Shown in pieces: positions 15,892-25,268 of a stretch of DNA of 64,000 nt. Each line of letters begins with the position of its first letter. The stretch's first letter is position 1. Below the pieces are notes generated by a model. It saw only the letters and a list, made by a program, of their open reading frames with translations, was not told the origin of the DNA and made no database searches. The DNA is from Planctomycetota bacterium (GTDB taxonomy: Bacteria > Planctomycetota > SZUA-567 > H5-PLA8): contig JABTUM010000001.1 of NCBI GenBank assembly GCA_015075375.1, forward strand, positions 1,855,201 to 1,919,200. The letters run 5' to 3'. The position numbers and the translations under genes are program-made.

Positions 15892-17976
15892 TCACTCCCC
15901 CTTGAACGCCCCGAGCACGCGCAAGCCGTCGAGGTACAGCACCGTCGCGCGGTTGTCCTTGCGGTTGACGCGCACGCCGATCCAGCGCACTTCGCTCAGG
16001 TCAATCTCCTTGCCCGCCAGATCGCAGACGAGCGACTGCGCGCTCTTGGGCGCCACGCTGAACGGAAATTCCGCGCGCTTGCCCGACGTGTCCGTGCCGA
16101 TGTCCCCGCTGCGCAGCACGACGGCCAACTCGAGCGGCTGCGCGGGGTCGGCGTTGAAGCAGTCCACCCGCACCTGCAGTGCGCCCGTCCAATCCCACTT
16201 CTGGTCGGCGCCCAGGCTGAGGTAAAAATCGCTCGCCGGATACGCCATGCTGCGCGGCTCGAACGAGAGCCGCAGCGCGTTTCCGCCTTCGGTCACCCCC
16301 TGCTTGCCCAGCCATGCGAGCACGTCCTTGCGCGGGCGGAAACTCCAATTGGTGATCTCGATGCCGTTCTCGAACGTGCCCAGCAGGATCTCGGTTCCGC
16401 CCGCGGCGGCTTTGCCGCGTTCCAGCCGCCACGTGCGGCGTTGTTCGCGCATCTCCGCGTCGAGGTCGTCGTCGCTCATCAGTAATACGGCTAGCTCGTC
16501 GTCGGATGGCTGCGGCAGCAAATCGGCCGCCGGCGCAACGGGCTCTTTAAGGACGTTCAACCCGTCGTCCCCCAGTTGAAGCTGCGCCCCCGGCAGCACT
16601 TCGCGCGCGCCGCCCGGAGGAGTCCAATAAAGCGTGCAGTTCGCCGCGCCGGTGTCGTCGTGGCAACGCACCTTCAGCGCGTAGAGCTTGTCCTTTTCCA
16701 GTTCGGCCTTGCCTTCGTGAACCGTCCCGCCGGTCCCCGAATCCCAGGCCTCGATGGCCAGTTCGCCGCCGATCCACACCCGCGCGCCTTCGTCGGCCTT
16801 GACGCCCAGCGTATACAGGCCCGTCGCGGGGGCTTTCAGCAGCCCCGTCCACTCGATCCCGAACTCGTTGGTGGGCAGCTCTTCGGCCGGGCGATCCAGC
16901 TTCCAGTCGAACTCGATGTTCGGATCGCGCTGCACCAGCGCCGGCTCGCCGTCGAACTTGCGATTCGCGTAGTAGCGCCCCAAAAGCCCCAGGCGTTCGG
17001 AAGCGGGAGCGGCGGTGGCCGCGGGCCGGAGCAGCTTGGCCGGCGGCGTCGGCGCGGGATCGGCGGGCGGACTCGCGGTCGTCTTCGCGGCGCTCGCGGT
17101 CGTCTTGTGTTCGGTTCCGCCGCTCGGCGTCGTCTCGGTGGCGGTGCTCTTGCCGCTCTTGGCGGTCGGCGCGGAGCGATCCTTGCCGCCAAAGATCAGG
17201 TAGCCCAGCACACCCAGCAAAACCACCCCTCCGCCGATGCCGGCGTACAGCAATCCCGAACGCGGCGGCGCTGCCGCGGGTATGCGGCCTTGGCTGGTCG
17301 GCCGCCCGCGGCCGGTATTCCGCGCGCTGCGCGGCGCGGGCGCGCCAGCGGGCATGGAGACCGTGCCGCTCGACCGCCGCCGCGCCGAACTGGTCGCAAA
17401 CGTGGTTCCGCTGCCTTGATCGGGAACGTTGTCCTCTTCTTCAGGCTGCGCTTGCGGCGGCGGCACCCGCACCCCGCCGCTCTGCGGGCGCACCCCTTGC
17501 CCGGGGCTCCCCGCCCGTGCCGGACCGCTGCCGCGGCGCACGGCGCGCGAGTTCAGCGGCGTGCTCCGAGCGGCCGGCGAATTCACCGGCGTACTCCGCG
17601 CCGCAGGCGAATTCACCGGCGTGCTTCGCGCGGCGGGCGCGCGCCCCGAAGGGCCTTGCCGGACCGGGCCCGTCGGAGGGCGCGTGCGGCTCGTACCGGG
17701 CGAAGGCCGCATACCCGAAGCCGGCCGAACGCCCGGCGCCGGACGCCCGCTGGAAGACGGACGCGCAGGAGGCGCTTTCGGCGCCGGCGCCGGCGCGGCT
17801 TCTTCCTCTTCTTCGTTCAGGTTATTTTTTTCGATGCAGGGCAGGCAGAAATACTCTTTCATAATTTCGCGCGCCTGCCCGCGCGCGAGCATTTCGTCCG
17901 TGATGGGCGTTCCACAGAAATCGCAAGGCCGTGCCGCCACGTCCAATCCCTCGATCCATACACGCCAAGACGCCAT
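15892..17976 (-). CDS. PA14-domain membrane protein with N-terminal zinc ribbon
   Basis: 694 residues. The N-terminus carries two CxxC pairs (Cys18/21 and Cys44/47), a likely zinc ribbon. Residues 55-250 are Pro/Ser/Arg-rich and contain three copies of a 10-residue repeat of the type AARSTPVNSP. One membrane helix (LLYAGIGGGVVLLGVLGYLIFGG) lies at about 255-277. Outside it is a Thr/Ala/Pro linker, a PA14 domain (about 330-475, beginning LGLLGRYYANRKFDGEP, with WTGLLKAPATGLYTLGVKADEG) and a C-terminal beta-rich region of unknown type. PA14 domains often bind glycans. The N-terminal half is presumably cytoplasmic. Confidence 0.82.
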   Translation of the reverse strand: MASWRVWIEGLDVAARPCDFCGTPITDEMLARGQAREIMKEYFCLPCIEKNNLNEEEEEAAPAPAPKAPPARPSSSGRPAPGVRPASGMRPSPGTSRTRPPTGPVRQGPSGRAPAARSTPVNSPAARSTPVNSPAARSTPLNSRAVRRGSGPARAGSPGQGVRPQSGGVRVPPPQAQPEEEDNVPDQGSGTTFATSSARRRSSGTVSMPAGAPAPRSARNTGRGRPTSQGRIPAAAPPRSGLLYAGIGGGVVLLGVLGYLIFGGKDRSAPTAKSGKSTATETTPSGGTEHKTTASAAKTTASPPADPAPTPPAKLLRPAATAAPASERLGLLGRYYANRKFDGEPALVQRDPNIEFDWKLDRPAEELPTNEFGIEWTGLLKAPATGLYTLGVKADEGARVWIGGELAIEAWDSGTGGTVHEGKAELEKDKLYALKVRCHDDTGAANCTLYWTPPGGAREVLPGAQLQLGDDGLNVLKEPVAPAADLLPQPSDDELAVLLMSDDDLDAEMREQRRTWRLERGKAAAGGTEILLGTFENGIEITNWSFRPRKDVLAWLGKQGVTEGGNALRLSFEPRSMAYPASDFYLSLGADQKWDWTGALQVRVDCFNADPAQPLELAVVLRSGDIGTDTSGKRAEFPFSVAPKSAQSLVCDLAGKEIDLSEVRWIGVRVNRKDNRATVLYLDGLRVLGAFKGE
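17547..17636 (-). repeat. three tandem 30-bp coding repeats
   Basis: Three adjacent 30-bp units (17547-17576, 17577-17606, 17607-17636) differ by a few substitutions; the second and third both contain GCGAATTCACCGGCGT. They encode three 10-residue units in the low-complexity linker of the PA14 protein, so copy number may vary between strains. Confidence 0.85.
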
Positions 17977-18335
17977 GCTAATGCAAGCGCCGTGCGCACC
18001 GGCCGTCTCAAGGTACGAAATAGCTCCCCCGCCTACACATGGTGCATGGTAAGCGCAGGGGAACCTGCCCGCCAGCCGAATCCTAACTCCCTTAAGCTAT
18101 CGTAGATATACCCGCTTCGCGGCCTGTGAAACGAAAAAGGCGCGCCTCTCAGTAGATACTTTGCACAGGTGCTATGTCCGCGCTCGATTCGGGCCAGCCA
18201 AGCGTTGACTTGCCTGCTCCAACACGTCAAAGTGGTTAATGTTAGACGTGGTGCACGACCGCCACGCAAGGTCTTCAGACGCCTCCAGGCAACGTGCTGC
18301 TCAGGACGTTCGAGCGGCGCCCGAGAGTTCGCGCG
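17977..18335. other. divergent promoter region
   Basis: About 360 bases between the PA14 gene (minus) and the TPR membrane protein gene (plus). No gene is supported. A TTGACT at 18205-18210 could be a plus-strand -35, but no good -10 lies at 17 bases. The region is less GC-rich than the flanking genes, as expected for two outward promoters. Confidence 0.45.
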
Positions 18336-20312
18336 ATGAACCTGCCACGCACCTATCGCATAGCCTTAAAGTTCGGGCTCGCGCTGGGTTTGGCGATGAC
18401 GGGCCTCTTCGTTCACGACCGCCTGTGGAACGAACCGCTCACCTCGGCCTACCAATACATTTTCTGGTCCGGCGCGGCGCTTTTGATGCTCGTGGTTCTC
18501 TTCGGCCACGGCGCGCGCGTCCTGCTTTCGTACTTCCGATTTCAATCGCGCGTGAAATCGCTGATCACCGGGTTGGGCCGCGAGCGCATGGTGCTGTACC
18601 AGGCCGCGCTGGCGATGCATCGCGAACAGGAAGAACGCGCGCTGGAAATTCTGGCCCAACTTCCCGAGCAAACGACGCCGGACGTGCAGCGGGTGGCGCG
18701 CTGGCTGAAAGCCATGGCCGGCGCGCAATGGCTGCGCCGCGAGCGCCGCGTGCTTTCGAATTACCGCGAGCCCTTTCCGCAAATCCACGCACTCTTCTTC
18801 AGCCACGGCCCGCGCCGCGTCCCGCTGCGCCGCCAGATGCTGGCCCGCGAATTGGCCGAAATCCCTTCCAAGGAACTCGACACCTTTGCGCGCGGCTACT
18901 TCGAACTGATCGAGATGCTCATCCCGGCCCTGGACCAGCCCGAGCATCCGTTCCATGCGCATGCCGAGGATATTCTGGAGTTCCTGACCGGGCGCATGTA
19001 CATCCTCGGCGCGAAGGAACGCTTCGGCGTCTGGCTGGCGCGGATCAAGCCGGCGCTCCTGCGCGGCGGCGGCGCGCTCATCGCCGCCACGCGGCTCTTG
19101 CAGCGCGAGTGCTACCAGGAGGCGCTCGATCTGCTCAACCGCCTCCGCGCCGACGGGCTGCTCTCCGAGGAGACCGAAACGGTCCGGCGCATGGCTGCGT
19201 TCTTTGCGCTGCTCACCCGCCCGCACCTGCGCCTGAACAACGCCGAGATCCCGGGGCTCTTCGCCGACCTGCACTATCACGGCTGCGTCGAAATGGGTCT
19301 GTTGCGCTATCCCACGGCCGAACAGCTTCCCGCCGTCGTCGAGTGCTGCCGCCGAGCGCGCGACTTGAAGGCCAGCAAGGAGAGCTTCGTCGAAGACCTG
19401 CTGGGCTTCTGGGAAGTCTTCGGCGACGAACTCGCCCTGCACCTCGCCGCGATTCTCAAACGCCTGACCGGACACAAGGGCCGCAAATGCCCGGCGCGGA
19501 TCGGCTTCTGGCGCGACCAGTGGAAGACCGTCAAACCCGAGTTCGACCGCTTCGAGATGCTTCTGATGGACGGCATCGCCGCGACCTCCGCCGGGCAACT
19601 GGCCGCCGCCTCCAATCTCTTCGAGCGCGCCCACGAACTTGAACCCGGCCAAAACGCTCCGCTGCTGAACCTCTTCTACCTGCGCCTTCTCTCCGGCAAG
19701 GAAGAGCAGGCGCGCACGCTGGCCGCCGAACTGGTCCGGCGCTTCCCCTTCGACTCCGGCGCGTTCCTGGCCTTGGGGCGGCTCTTCGCCGCGCACCTGG
19801 AAGATATCGAGGAAGCCGAGTACCTCTTCCGCCGCGCGCGCGAACTCGAACGCCAGTCCATCGAACCGCTGATTCTGCTGGGCGAAGTCAAGCTGATGGA
19901 AGGGCGCTACGCCGAAAGCCAGTCCTACTTCGATCAGGCCAAACAGCTCGATCCGGCCAGCCTGGAAGCCAAGCTGGGGCTCGCGCGCACGTACATGGAA
20001 ACCAAGCGCTACAATCTGGCCATCGATAACCTGCAATCCGTCGCGCAGGACGGCAACGGCGAGATTCAGCATCTGGCGCACTACCACCTCTACCGCACCT
20101 ATCGCGAGATGCAGAACGACCGCAAGGCCATCGAGTTCCTCGACAAGGTTCCGCCCGGCTTCTTCAAGGAGCCCGACGAACTGGACGACATCGCGCTGCA
20201 TCTGGAAAGCGAACAGCAGTACGCCAAAGCGCGCGTCTTCAGCGAACGCGCGATGCTTCTGCGCGCCCGCGGCTTCGGCAGCACCGACGGCCTGGAAGGC
20301 GCGGAAATTTAA
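18336..20312 (+). CDS. TPR membrane protein
   Basis: 658 residues. Two membrane helices close to the N-terminus (about 9-25 and 38-60) are followed by a long alpha-helical region. TPR units are clearest at about 425-640, for example LFERAHELEPGQNAPLLNLFY, YLFRRARELERQSIEPLILLGEVK and SQSYFDQAKQLDPASLEAKLGLA. Earlier residues 95-400 look like diverged helical repeats. The protein probably scaffolds a complex at the inner face of the membrane, which is inference. The start at 18336 places the first helix directly behind a short basic N-terminus; a longer start at 18294 is possible. Confidence 0.82.
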   Translation: MNLPRTYRIALKFGLALGLAMTGLFVHDRLWNEPLTSAYQYIFWSGAALLMLVVLFGHGARVLLSYFRFQSRVKSLITGLGRERMVLYQAALAMHREQEERALEILAQLPEQTTPDVQRVARWLKAMAGAQWLRRERRVLSNYREPFPQIHALFFSHGPRRVPLRRQMLARELAEIPSKELDTFARGYFELIEMLIPALDQPEHPFHAHAEDILEFLTGRMYILGAKERFGVWLARIKPALLRGGGALIAATRLLQRECYQEALDLLNRLRADGLLSEETETVRRMAAFFALLTRPHLRLNNAEIPGLFADLHYHGCVEMGLLRYPTAEQLPAVVECCRRARDLKASKESFVEDLLGFWEVFGDELALHLAAILKRLTGHKGRKCPARIGFWRDQWKTVKPEFDRFEMLLMDGIAATSAGQLAAASNLFERAHELEPGQNAPLLNLFYLRLLSGKEEQARTLAAELVRRFPFDSGAFLALGRLFAAHLEDIEEAEYLFRRARELERQSIEPLILLGEVKLMEGRYAESQSYFDQAKQLDPASLEAKLGLARTYMETKRYNLAIDNLQSVAQDGNGEIQHLAHYHLYRTYREMQNDRKAIEFLDKVPPGFFKEPDELDDIALHLESEQQYAKARVFSERAMLLRARGFGSTDGLEGAEI

Positions 20313-20338
20313 CCCGCCGCCTGCGTTCGGCATGCCGG

Positions 20339-20818
20339 TCAGGCCGGGAGCGCGGTGCCGGAACGCTCGGATTCTTCGCGGCCCGCCAGCCGCCACACAC
20401 CCCACGCCGCCGCCAGACAACCTACCTGCAACGCCAAGGTTTGCAGTCCGATGCGCGCCGCATGAGCGGTCCCGAAGCATCCGCAGGAAATATCCAGCCC
20501 GCGGGCAAGCGCCGTGACGACGGCGGCGGCAAAGATCAGCATCAGTGCGCCGCTGACCATCGCGGCGGCGCGGACCCAGAGACCCAGGACCAGCGCCGCC
20601 CCGCAGAGCAACTCGAGCCAGGGCAGAATCACCGCCAGCGTCTGATTGGCTTGTGCGGGCAGCAGCCGGTAGCCGGCGAGTTCCATCGCGAAGCCGTGCG
20701 GATCGGCCAGCTTGGCGATCCCGACGTACCCCAGCAGGCCGCCCAAGGCCAGCGCCAGCGCCCAGCGCGCCAGCGAAAAGCGGCGCGCAGCGGCCGGCGC
20801 GGAGGCGGGCGCATTCAT
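20339..20818 (-). CDS. MauE/DoxX-family redox membrane protein
   Basis: 159 residues with four predicted membrane helices (about 17-36, 62-80, 84-105, 123-145). The motif GLDISCGCFG contains a CxC pair (Cys112, Cys114), typical of MauE-like members of the DoxX superfamily, which are linked to disulfide or thiol redox chemistry at the membrane. Its ATG is one base after the stop of the upstream heparinase-like gene (TAAGATG), so it is probably translated from the same message. Specific partner unknown. Confidence 0.82.
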   Translation of the reverse strand: MNAPASAPAAARRFSLARWALALALGGLLGYVGIAKLADPHGFAMELAGYRLLPAQANQTLAVILPWLELLCGAALVLGLWVRAAAMVSGALMLIFAAAVVTALARGLDISCGCFGTAHAARIGLQTLALQVGCLAAAWGVWRLAGREESERSGTALPA

Positions 20819-20819
20819 C

Positions 20820-23477
20820 TTACTTCACGCTCCGCGCCGAGAGCGGCTCGTCGGCCCCGGGCGCCAAGGTCACCTTCCAGCGCCGCTTTTCGCTCTCCAG
20901 TTCCAGCTCGTTGCCTTGCCGGCGCAAGCCGAACGGCGGCGGGAAATCCCACGGCGAAACGGGCCGCACGCGAAAGACGATCAGCCCCAGTCCTTCGGCG
21001 GCCGGCGCGGCCGTCTTGATCGAGATCAGGCGCTTGCGGCCGGCCTGAACCGCACTCGGCCCGTCGAGGCGGGCATCTGCGAGCGCCTCCACGGCCGCAT
21101 TGGCAGGCTCCAGCACCGCGAGGTCCAGGCCCGCGCGTTCGCCCTCCGAACTCCAGCGCCCGTCCTGTTCGATCAGATAGCCCTGCGTATGCCAGTTCCA
21201 TTGCAGGTCCAGGGGCTGCGCAAGCGACGCCTCGTCCAGCACCACGGCGATATCGGGCTTCAAATACAGGATGCTGCGGCGGTACTTGGTCAGTCCGGCC
21301 TGGGCGGGATAGGCCGGGGCCAAGTCCATGACGATCAGATCGGCTTCGGGTTTGGAGACGGCGCGTTCGATGCGCGGCGCGCGCGGCGCGTGCTGCCACG
21401 GCTGGTAATTAAGGCGCCCCACATTTTCGCCAAGCTGCCCCATGCCGCCGAAAAGCATGACGTTCGAGTCGGCGCTTTTCCGGTCGCGCCGGTCGTCGGG
21501 AATGCGCAGCGCATTCTCGCCGAAGCCGTACAGCAGCGGCGCGCCGCAATCGGGCTCGTTCTGCCCCAGGCCGAAATCGCGGCGCAGCCCGAAGGCCCGA
21601 TGGCCCAGCGGCGGGCCCGCGCGCACGGACAGCACCGTCGCGTCGGCCGTCCACTCGCTGCGCGCGACCACCCAGTCCAGATCGGCAAAGTGGACCAGCG
21701 TCGGCAGCGGCGGATCGCGGTCCGGCGGGCGTTCGCGCACCTGCAAGCCCGACCAGGGGAAATTCAGATACACCGAATGGTCCTGGCAGGTGTAAGCCTT
21801 GGCGAGTTCGGTCGCCAGCCACTGCGCGCGTTCGTGTTCGAGCCCCGCGGGATCGGAGAAGCGCTTGGCCAGCGCGCGCAGTACGTGGTCCGGTCCGCTG
21901 TCGCAGGCCGTATCGTTCCCGGCGAATCCGACGGCATGGGGGCGCTGATTGCGCAGCGCGCCGGGCAAAAGAGTATGCATGCCGAACCGCCTCGACGCGG
22001 CGAACCACGGATGCGAGAAGACATCGATACCCAGATGCACGTGCGCCAGCTCCGCCCAACGCATCAACTGCTCGGCAGCGGTCTGCCAAGCGTAAGCGCC
22101 GTGCGGATGCCCGCCGTCGGGGCCTAATGCGGCGAGCGTTTCAAGCAACAGCTCGTGCGCCAGATACAACCAGCCGGGGGCTTCGGGTTCGTCTTCCCTG
22201 AACGCCAGCGCGCATTGAAAAAGCGCGCCGCACAAGAAGGTGCGCCGTATGCTCAGCGGGTCGTCCACGCCTGGTATGTCGCGTATCGCCAACCGCCGCG
22301 CGACGATTCCCGCGCGCTGCCGCACGGTCGTACGGATCCGGGCGCGCGTCTTCTCGTCGAGCTTGTCGAAAAGCCAGTCGTAGCCGAGCGCCAGACCCTG
22401 CAACTGCCGCGCCGCCGCCCAGTCGATTCCGTTGTACTCTTCTAGGCCCCACTGGGGATACGCGCACGACGCATGGATATGCGCCACCGCCGAGTCGAGC
22501 GCTTTCTTATCGCCCTTCAACGCGTACGCGACCGCCAGGGTGGGAATGGCGTCGCCGGTCGCTACCTGCCAATTTTGGTGCGTATCCTTCTGGTACTGCG
22601 GGTCGGCCATGAACTTCGCGTAGTCCCGCGGACCGGAACTGATCATGCCGTGCACGCGGCTGAGGACGTGGTCCGAAGCCACTTTCAGACTGTCCTGCGC
22701 GCCGAATCGCAGAGCGTTCCACTGCGCCGAATCGAAAAAGAGACGCGGGTGCTTGCGCGCGTCGCGCTTGAGCGCATCCGGCGCCGGCGTGGACTTGATG
22801 CGCCACTCGGAGGCCGGGCGCGGGGTCAGCAGCAGCGAGACGTTGCGGATCGAAAGATCCACGCTGCGCGGTTCTCTCACCCCTTTGCTCAGCGACGCTT
22901 CCAGCTTCGCGGCCTTGGCATTCGGCGGAACCTCCAGGTCCATCGCGCGCCATTCGCCCAGCGGAAAGAGCGGCAAATCCGGTGTCCGGCACGTCGCCCT
23001 TCGAACCCTCTCCTGCTTGCCGTCCTTGGTCTCGAAACCGTATTGCCCAAGCCAGACGTGCGGCGAGTACGTCTCGGCGTCGGCGGATTCGATGCGGTAC
23101 TCGAAGCGCAACAGCACGAAGCGCCCCGGCGGCACGTCCACGCTCGGCAGCGAGGCAAACGTCCAGAGGTTCTTGCGTTCGGCGCCTTTGATTCGCAGCA
23201 CGCCCGGTTCGGACACGCTCAGTTCGACGCCCGGCGAGGCGCTCCAGCCTTCCGCGTCGGACTTGAACGAAAACGCTTTCAGGATGCCGAAGCCGTTGCC
23301 CTTTTCGGGAAGCGGAGGCGGGGGCGTAAGATGCCAGGCTTCGGGTATCGCATCGAGCACCGTCGCGGGCGCTTCACCTGCCGCGCATGCACCCAGGACG
23401 GCCACACCTAACGACAGCAGCGCCCCAAGGGTCGCGCGCCGCAAGAACCGGCTCCGTCCGCCCGATCGCCCAATCAT
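20820..23477 (-). CDS. heparinase II/III-like lipoprotein
   Basis: 885 residues. The N-terminus has a lipobox (VAVLGAC, Cys31), so it is probably a lipoprotein. A beta-rich module (about 55-225) precedes a helical toroid starting at RKHPRLFFDSAQWNAL, the pattern of the DUF4962/heparinase II N-terminal domain (about 245-555). A C-terminal beta-sandwich follows (about 570-880, with RRSILYLKPDIAVVLDE). Polysaccharide lyases of this architecture cleave uronate-containing glycans by beta-elimination; residues such as the His in AVGFAGND and the Tyr-rich toroid are consistent, but catalytic residues were not assigned. Substrate unknown. Confidence 0.75.
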   Translation of the reverse strand: MIGRSGGRSRFLRRATLGALLSLGVAVLGACAAGEAPATVLDAIPEAWHLTPPPPLPEKGNGFGILKAFSFKSDAEGWSASPGVELSVSEPGVLRIKGAERKNLWTFASLPSVDVPPGRFVLLRFEYRIESADAETYSPHVWLGQYGFETKDGKQERVRRATCRTPDLPLFPLGEWRAMDLEVPPNAKAAKLEASLSKGVREPRSVDLSIRNVSLLLTPRPASEWRIKSTPAPDALKRDARKHPRLFFDSAQWNALRFGAQDSLKVASDHVLSRVHGMISSGPRDYAKFMADPQYQKDTHQNWQVATGDAIPTLAVAYALKGDKKALDSAVAHIHASCAYPQWGLEEYNGIDWAAARQLQGLALGYDWLFDKLDEKTRARIRTTVRQRAGIVARRLAIRDIPGVDDPLSIRRTFLCGALFQCALAFREDEPEAPGWLYLAHELLLETLAALGPDGGHPHGAYAWQTAAEQLMRWAELAHVHLGIDVFSHPWFAASRRFGMHTLLPGALRNQRPHAVGFAGNDTACDSGPDHVLRALAKRFSDPAGLEHERAQWLATELAKAYTCQDHSVYLNFPWSGLQVRERPPDRDPPLPTLVHFADLDWVVARSEWTADATVLSVRAGPPLGHRAFGLRRDFGLGQNEPDCGAPLLYGFGENALRIPDDRRDRKSADSNVMLFGGMGQLGENVGRLNYQPWQHAPRAPRIERAVSKPEADLIVMDLAPAYPAQAGLTKYRRSILYLKPDIAVVLDEASLAQPLDLQWNWHTQGYLIEQDGRWSSEGERAGLDLAVLEPANAAVEALADARLDGPSAVQAGRKRLISIKTAAPAAEGLGLIVFRVRPVSPWDFPPPFGLRRQGNELELESEKRRWKVTLAPGADEPLSARSVK

Positions 23478-23518
23478 TGCGCTTATCTATATCAGAAGCG
23501 CCGGCTTCCTGCACCGGC

Positions 23519-24436
23519 CTACTCTTGCCCGGGTTCGGCTTCCGGCTCCAAATCCTGCTCGGGCAATTCCGTATAACGCCCTTCCAGCACGATCTCGCCG
23601 GACACGGTCATGCTCACCATCTTCCCGTCGGCTTCCAGATGTCCGCTGAAGCTGAAGGTCATGTTCAGCGCGTCCTTGGGCTTGCCGAAAGCGGCGTTCT
23701 TGGGATACAGCGCCGTGTACTTCACGGATAACGCCGAGCGTTCGGGCTTCACATTCGGAGGGCAGCCCGGAGGAACGAAGCTCGCGGTCTCCAGCGTGGC
23801 CTTGACTTCCAGGCACTCCATCGGCCCCTCGGCTTTCAAGCCGGCCAGCGTGACCGTGCCCTTCAGATCTTCGGGCTTGAGCGATCCGCCGAAGCCGGAA
23901 AGGCGCTTCGCCGCGGCCTCCGAATTAGCCGGCCACTCCGAACCCAGGAACTGCGGATTGGGCGATCCGAAAAGCTGGTCTTCGGTCGGTCCCGTGCCGC
24001 CCAGTTCGAAGAACAGCTCCAGCGCTTCCACCGTCTCCTGCGGCGCGGGTTTCCCGTCGATGCGATACACCTCGCGTCCTTCCTCGCGGCTCACGGCCAG
24101 CACCGTCCCCTTCTCGAGGATCGCGCGCTTGCCTTTCGAGTCGGTCGCTTCGCACTTTTCGACGACGCATTCGTACCCCAGCGGCCGGCCCACGCCGTCC
24201 ACCGCGGTCACTTTTTGCACCGCGGCAAAGACCAGCTTACGGTTCTCTTCCTCGCCCTGAGCGGCCTCGCCGGGCGGCTGGAGCTGAATCTTGAGCTTCT
24301 CGGAATGAACCAGCACCGCGTGGCGGCGATGACCGGCCTTCACGGGCCGGTGGAGTTGGATCGCGTATTCGGTCGCCGCCTGCGCGGCTCCGGCGCACAG
24401 CACCAGCATCGTCGCTACGACGCGCCCAGCGCGCAT
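23519..24436 (-). CDS. exported protein, unknown
   Basis: 305 residues with a clear signal peptide (RVVATMLVLCAGAAQAA, cleavage near residue 21). The mature part is rich in Glu, Lys and beta-prone residues and ends in an acidic, Pro-rich tail. Features include Cys in YECVVEKCEA and a possible disulfide in PPGCPP. No family recognised. It lies between the zeta-like pair (upstream on the same strand) and the heparinase-like lipoprotein gene, with about 40 bases on either side, so it may belong to the same transcript. Confidence 0.72.
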   Translation of the reverse strand: MRAGRVVATMLVLCAGAAQAATEYAIQLHRPVKAGHRRHAVLVHSEKLKIQLQPPGEAAQGEEENRKLVFAAVQKVTAVDGVGRPLGYECVVEKCEATDSKGKRAILEKGTVLAVSREEGREVYRIDGKPAPQETVEALELFFELGGTGPTEDQLFGSPNPQFLGSEWPANSEAAAKRLSGFGGSLKPEDLKGTVTLAGLKAEGPMECLEVKATLETASFVPPGCPPNVKPERSALSVKYTALYPKNAAFGKPKDALNMTFSFSGHLEADGKMVSMTVSGEIVLEGRYTELPEQDLEPEAEPGQE

Positions 24437-24472
24437 GGCAGTCCTTTCGAGAATAGGGAAGTTTGAAGCCGG

Positions 24473-24691
24473 TCAGGCGTGCGGCGCTTCCTGCGTCTCG
24501 GGTTCGTCCGGCACGACGATCTCTTCGGCTGGAATCCAGACGACCTTCCCGTCCTCCCAGACGCAGATCGGCTGCCCGAGCAGCTTGTGTTCGAGCAGCA
24601 CCTGCCGCGCCGCGCGCTTGAGCGCCGCGTCGATGGCCGCGCCCTCTTCGAAAAGCTGGCGGATGGTCGGAGCTTTCTTATCTTGAATCAT
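24473..24691 (-). CDS. small partner protein of the zeta-like kinase
   Basis: 72 residues. A helical N-terminus (TIRQLFEEGAAIDAALKRAA) is followed by ALLEHK-type helix residues and a short strand motif VWEDGKVVWIPAEEI. From memory, proteins of this type often sit beside zeta-toxin-like P-loop kinases. The gene starts inside the last 14 bases of the kinase gene, so the two are coupled. It may be an antitoxin or regulatory subunit; that is inference. No DNA-binding motif is obvious. Confidence 0.75.
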   Translation of the reverse strand: MIQDKKAPTIRQLFEEGAAIDAALKRAARQVLLEHKLLGQPICVWEDGKVVWIPAEEIVVPDEPETQEAPHA

Positions 24692-25268
24692 CGTGCCGCT
24701 CTTGAATCGTTCGCCAAAGGACCGGATCTAAGACGCGCTCATTGGACGCCACCAGCCGATACCCGTGCCGGGAGGAATTATCGTAGAAGCGCCAGTAATT
24801 CGCAATAGGTGCGTAGAGGTTGAAGAAGTTCCGCAAGCCCGTCACGTAGCGCCGCCTGACGGCCGACTCCGGCACGTGGTGGCCTCCTCGCCGCACTCGA
24901 TCTTCCACCCGCGATAACGAAAGCTCGGGCGAGTTCAACCAGACGTACACCAAGATAAAGGAGTAGCCATCCTGCTTGAGCGTCTTGATCCATGGAACGA
25001 ACGAGCGGCTGGCCAGAGTGGTTTCGAACGTGAAGCTTTCACGAGCCGCGGCGAGCCTGCGCAACTCACGCAGCATTATTTTTCCGGCTACCAGCGCGGT
25101 TCGTTGCGGGCTAAATCCCGATAGACCAAGCGCGATCGTATCGGCATTTACGAAGGTGCGAATGCCCAATCGGTCGCGCAACAGGCTCGGTGCGAGTGTC
25201 GTCTTTCCGGCTCCGTTGGGTCCGCCGAGCAGCACGACGTACGGCCCGCCCGCCAGCCCCGCGCTCAT
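24678..25268 (-). CDS. zeta-toxin-like P-loop kinase
   Basis: 196 residues. The Walker A motif GPNGAGKTT lies at 16-24, followed by [17 protein letters not shown] and [12 protein letters not shown], the pattern of the zeta/PezT-like kinase family. Typical zeta toxins phosphorylate UDP-N-acetyl sugars and block peptidoglycan synthesis, but chromosomal relatives of this subtype are mostly uncharacterised. The ATG overlaps the trpB stop (ATGA), and its own 3' end overlaps the small downstream gene. It is thus encoded between trpB and a possible antitoxin. A basic C-terminal segment ([13 protein letters not shown]) fits a substrate-binding lid. Confidence 0.86.
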   Translation of the reverse strand: MSAGLAGGPYVVLLGGPNGAGKTTLAPSLLRDRLGIRTFVNADTIALGLSGFSPQRTALVAGKIMLRELRRLAAARESFTFETTLASRSFVPWIKTLKQDGYSFILVYVWLNSPELSLSRVEDRVRRGGHHVPESAVRRRYVTGLRNFFNLYAPIANYWRFYDNSSRHGYRLVASNERVLDPVLWRTIQERHDDSR

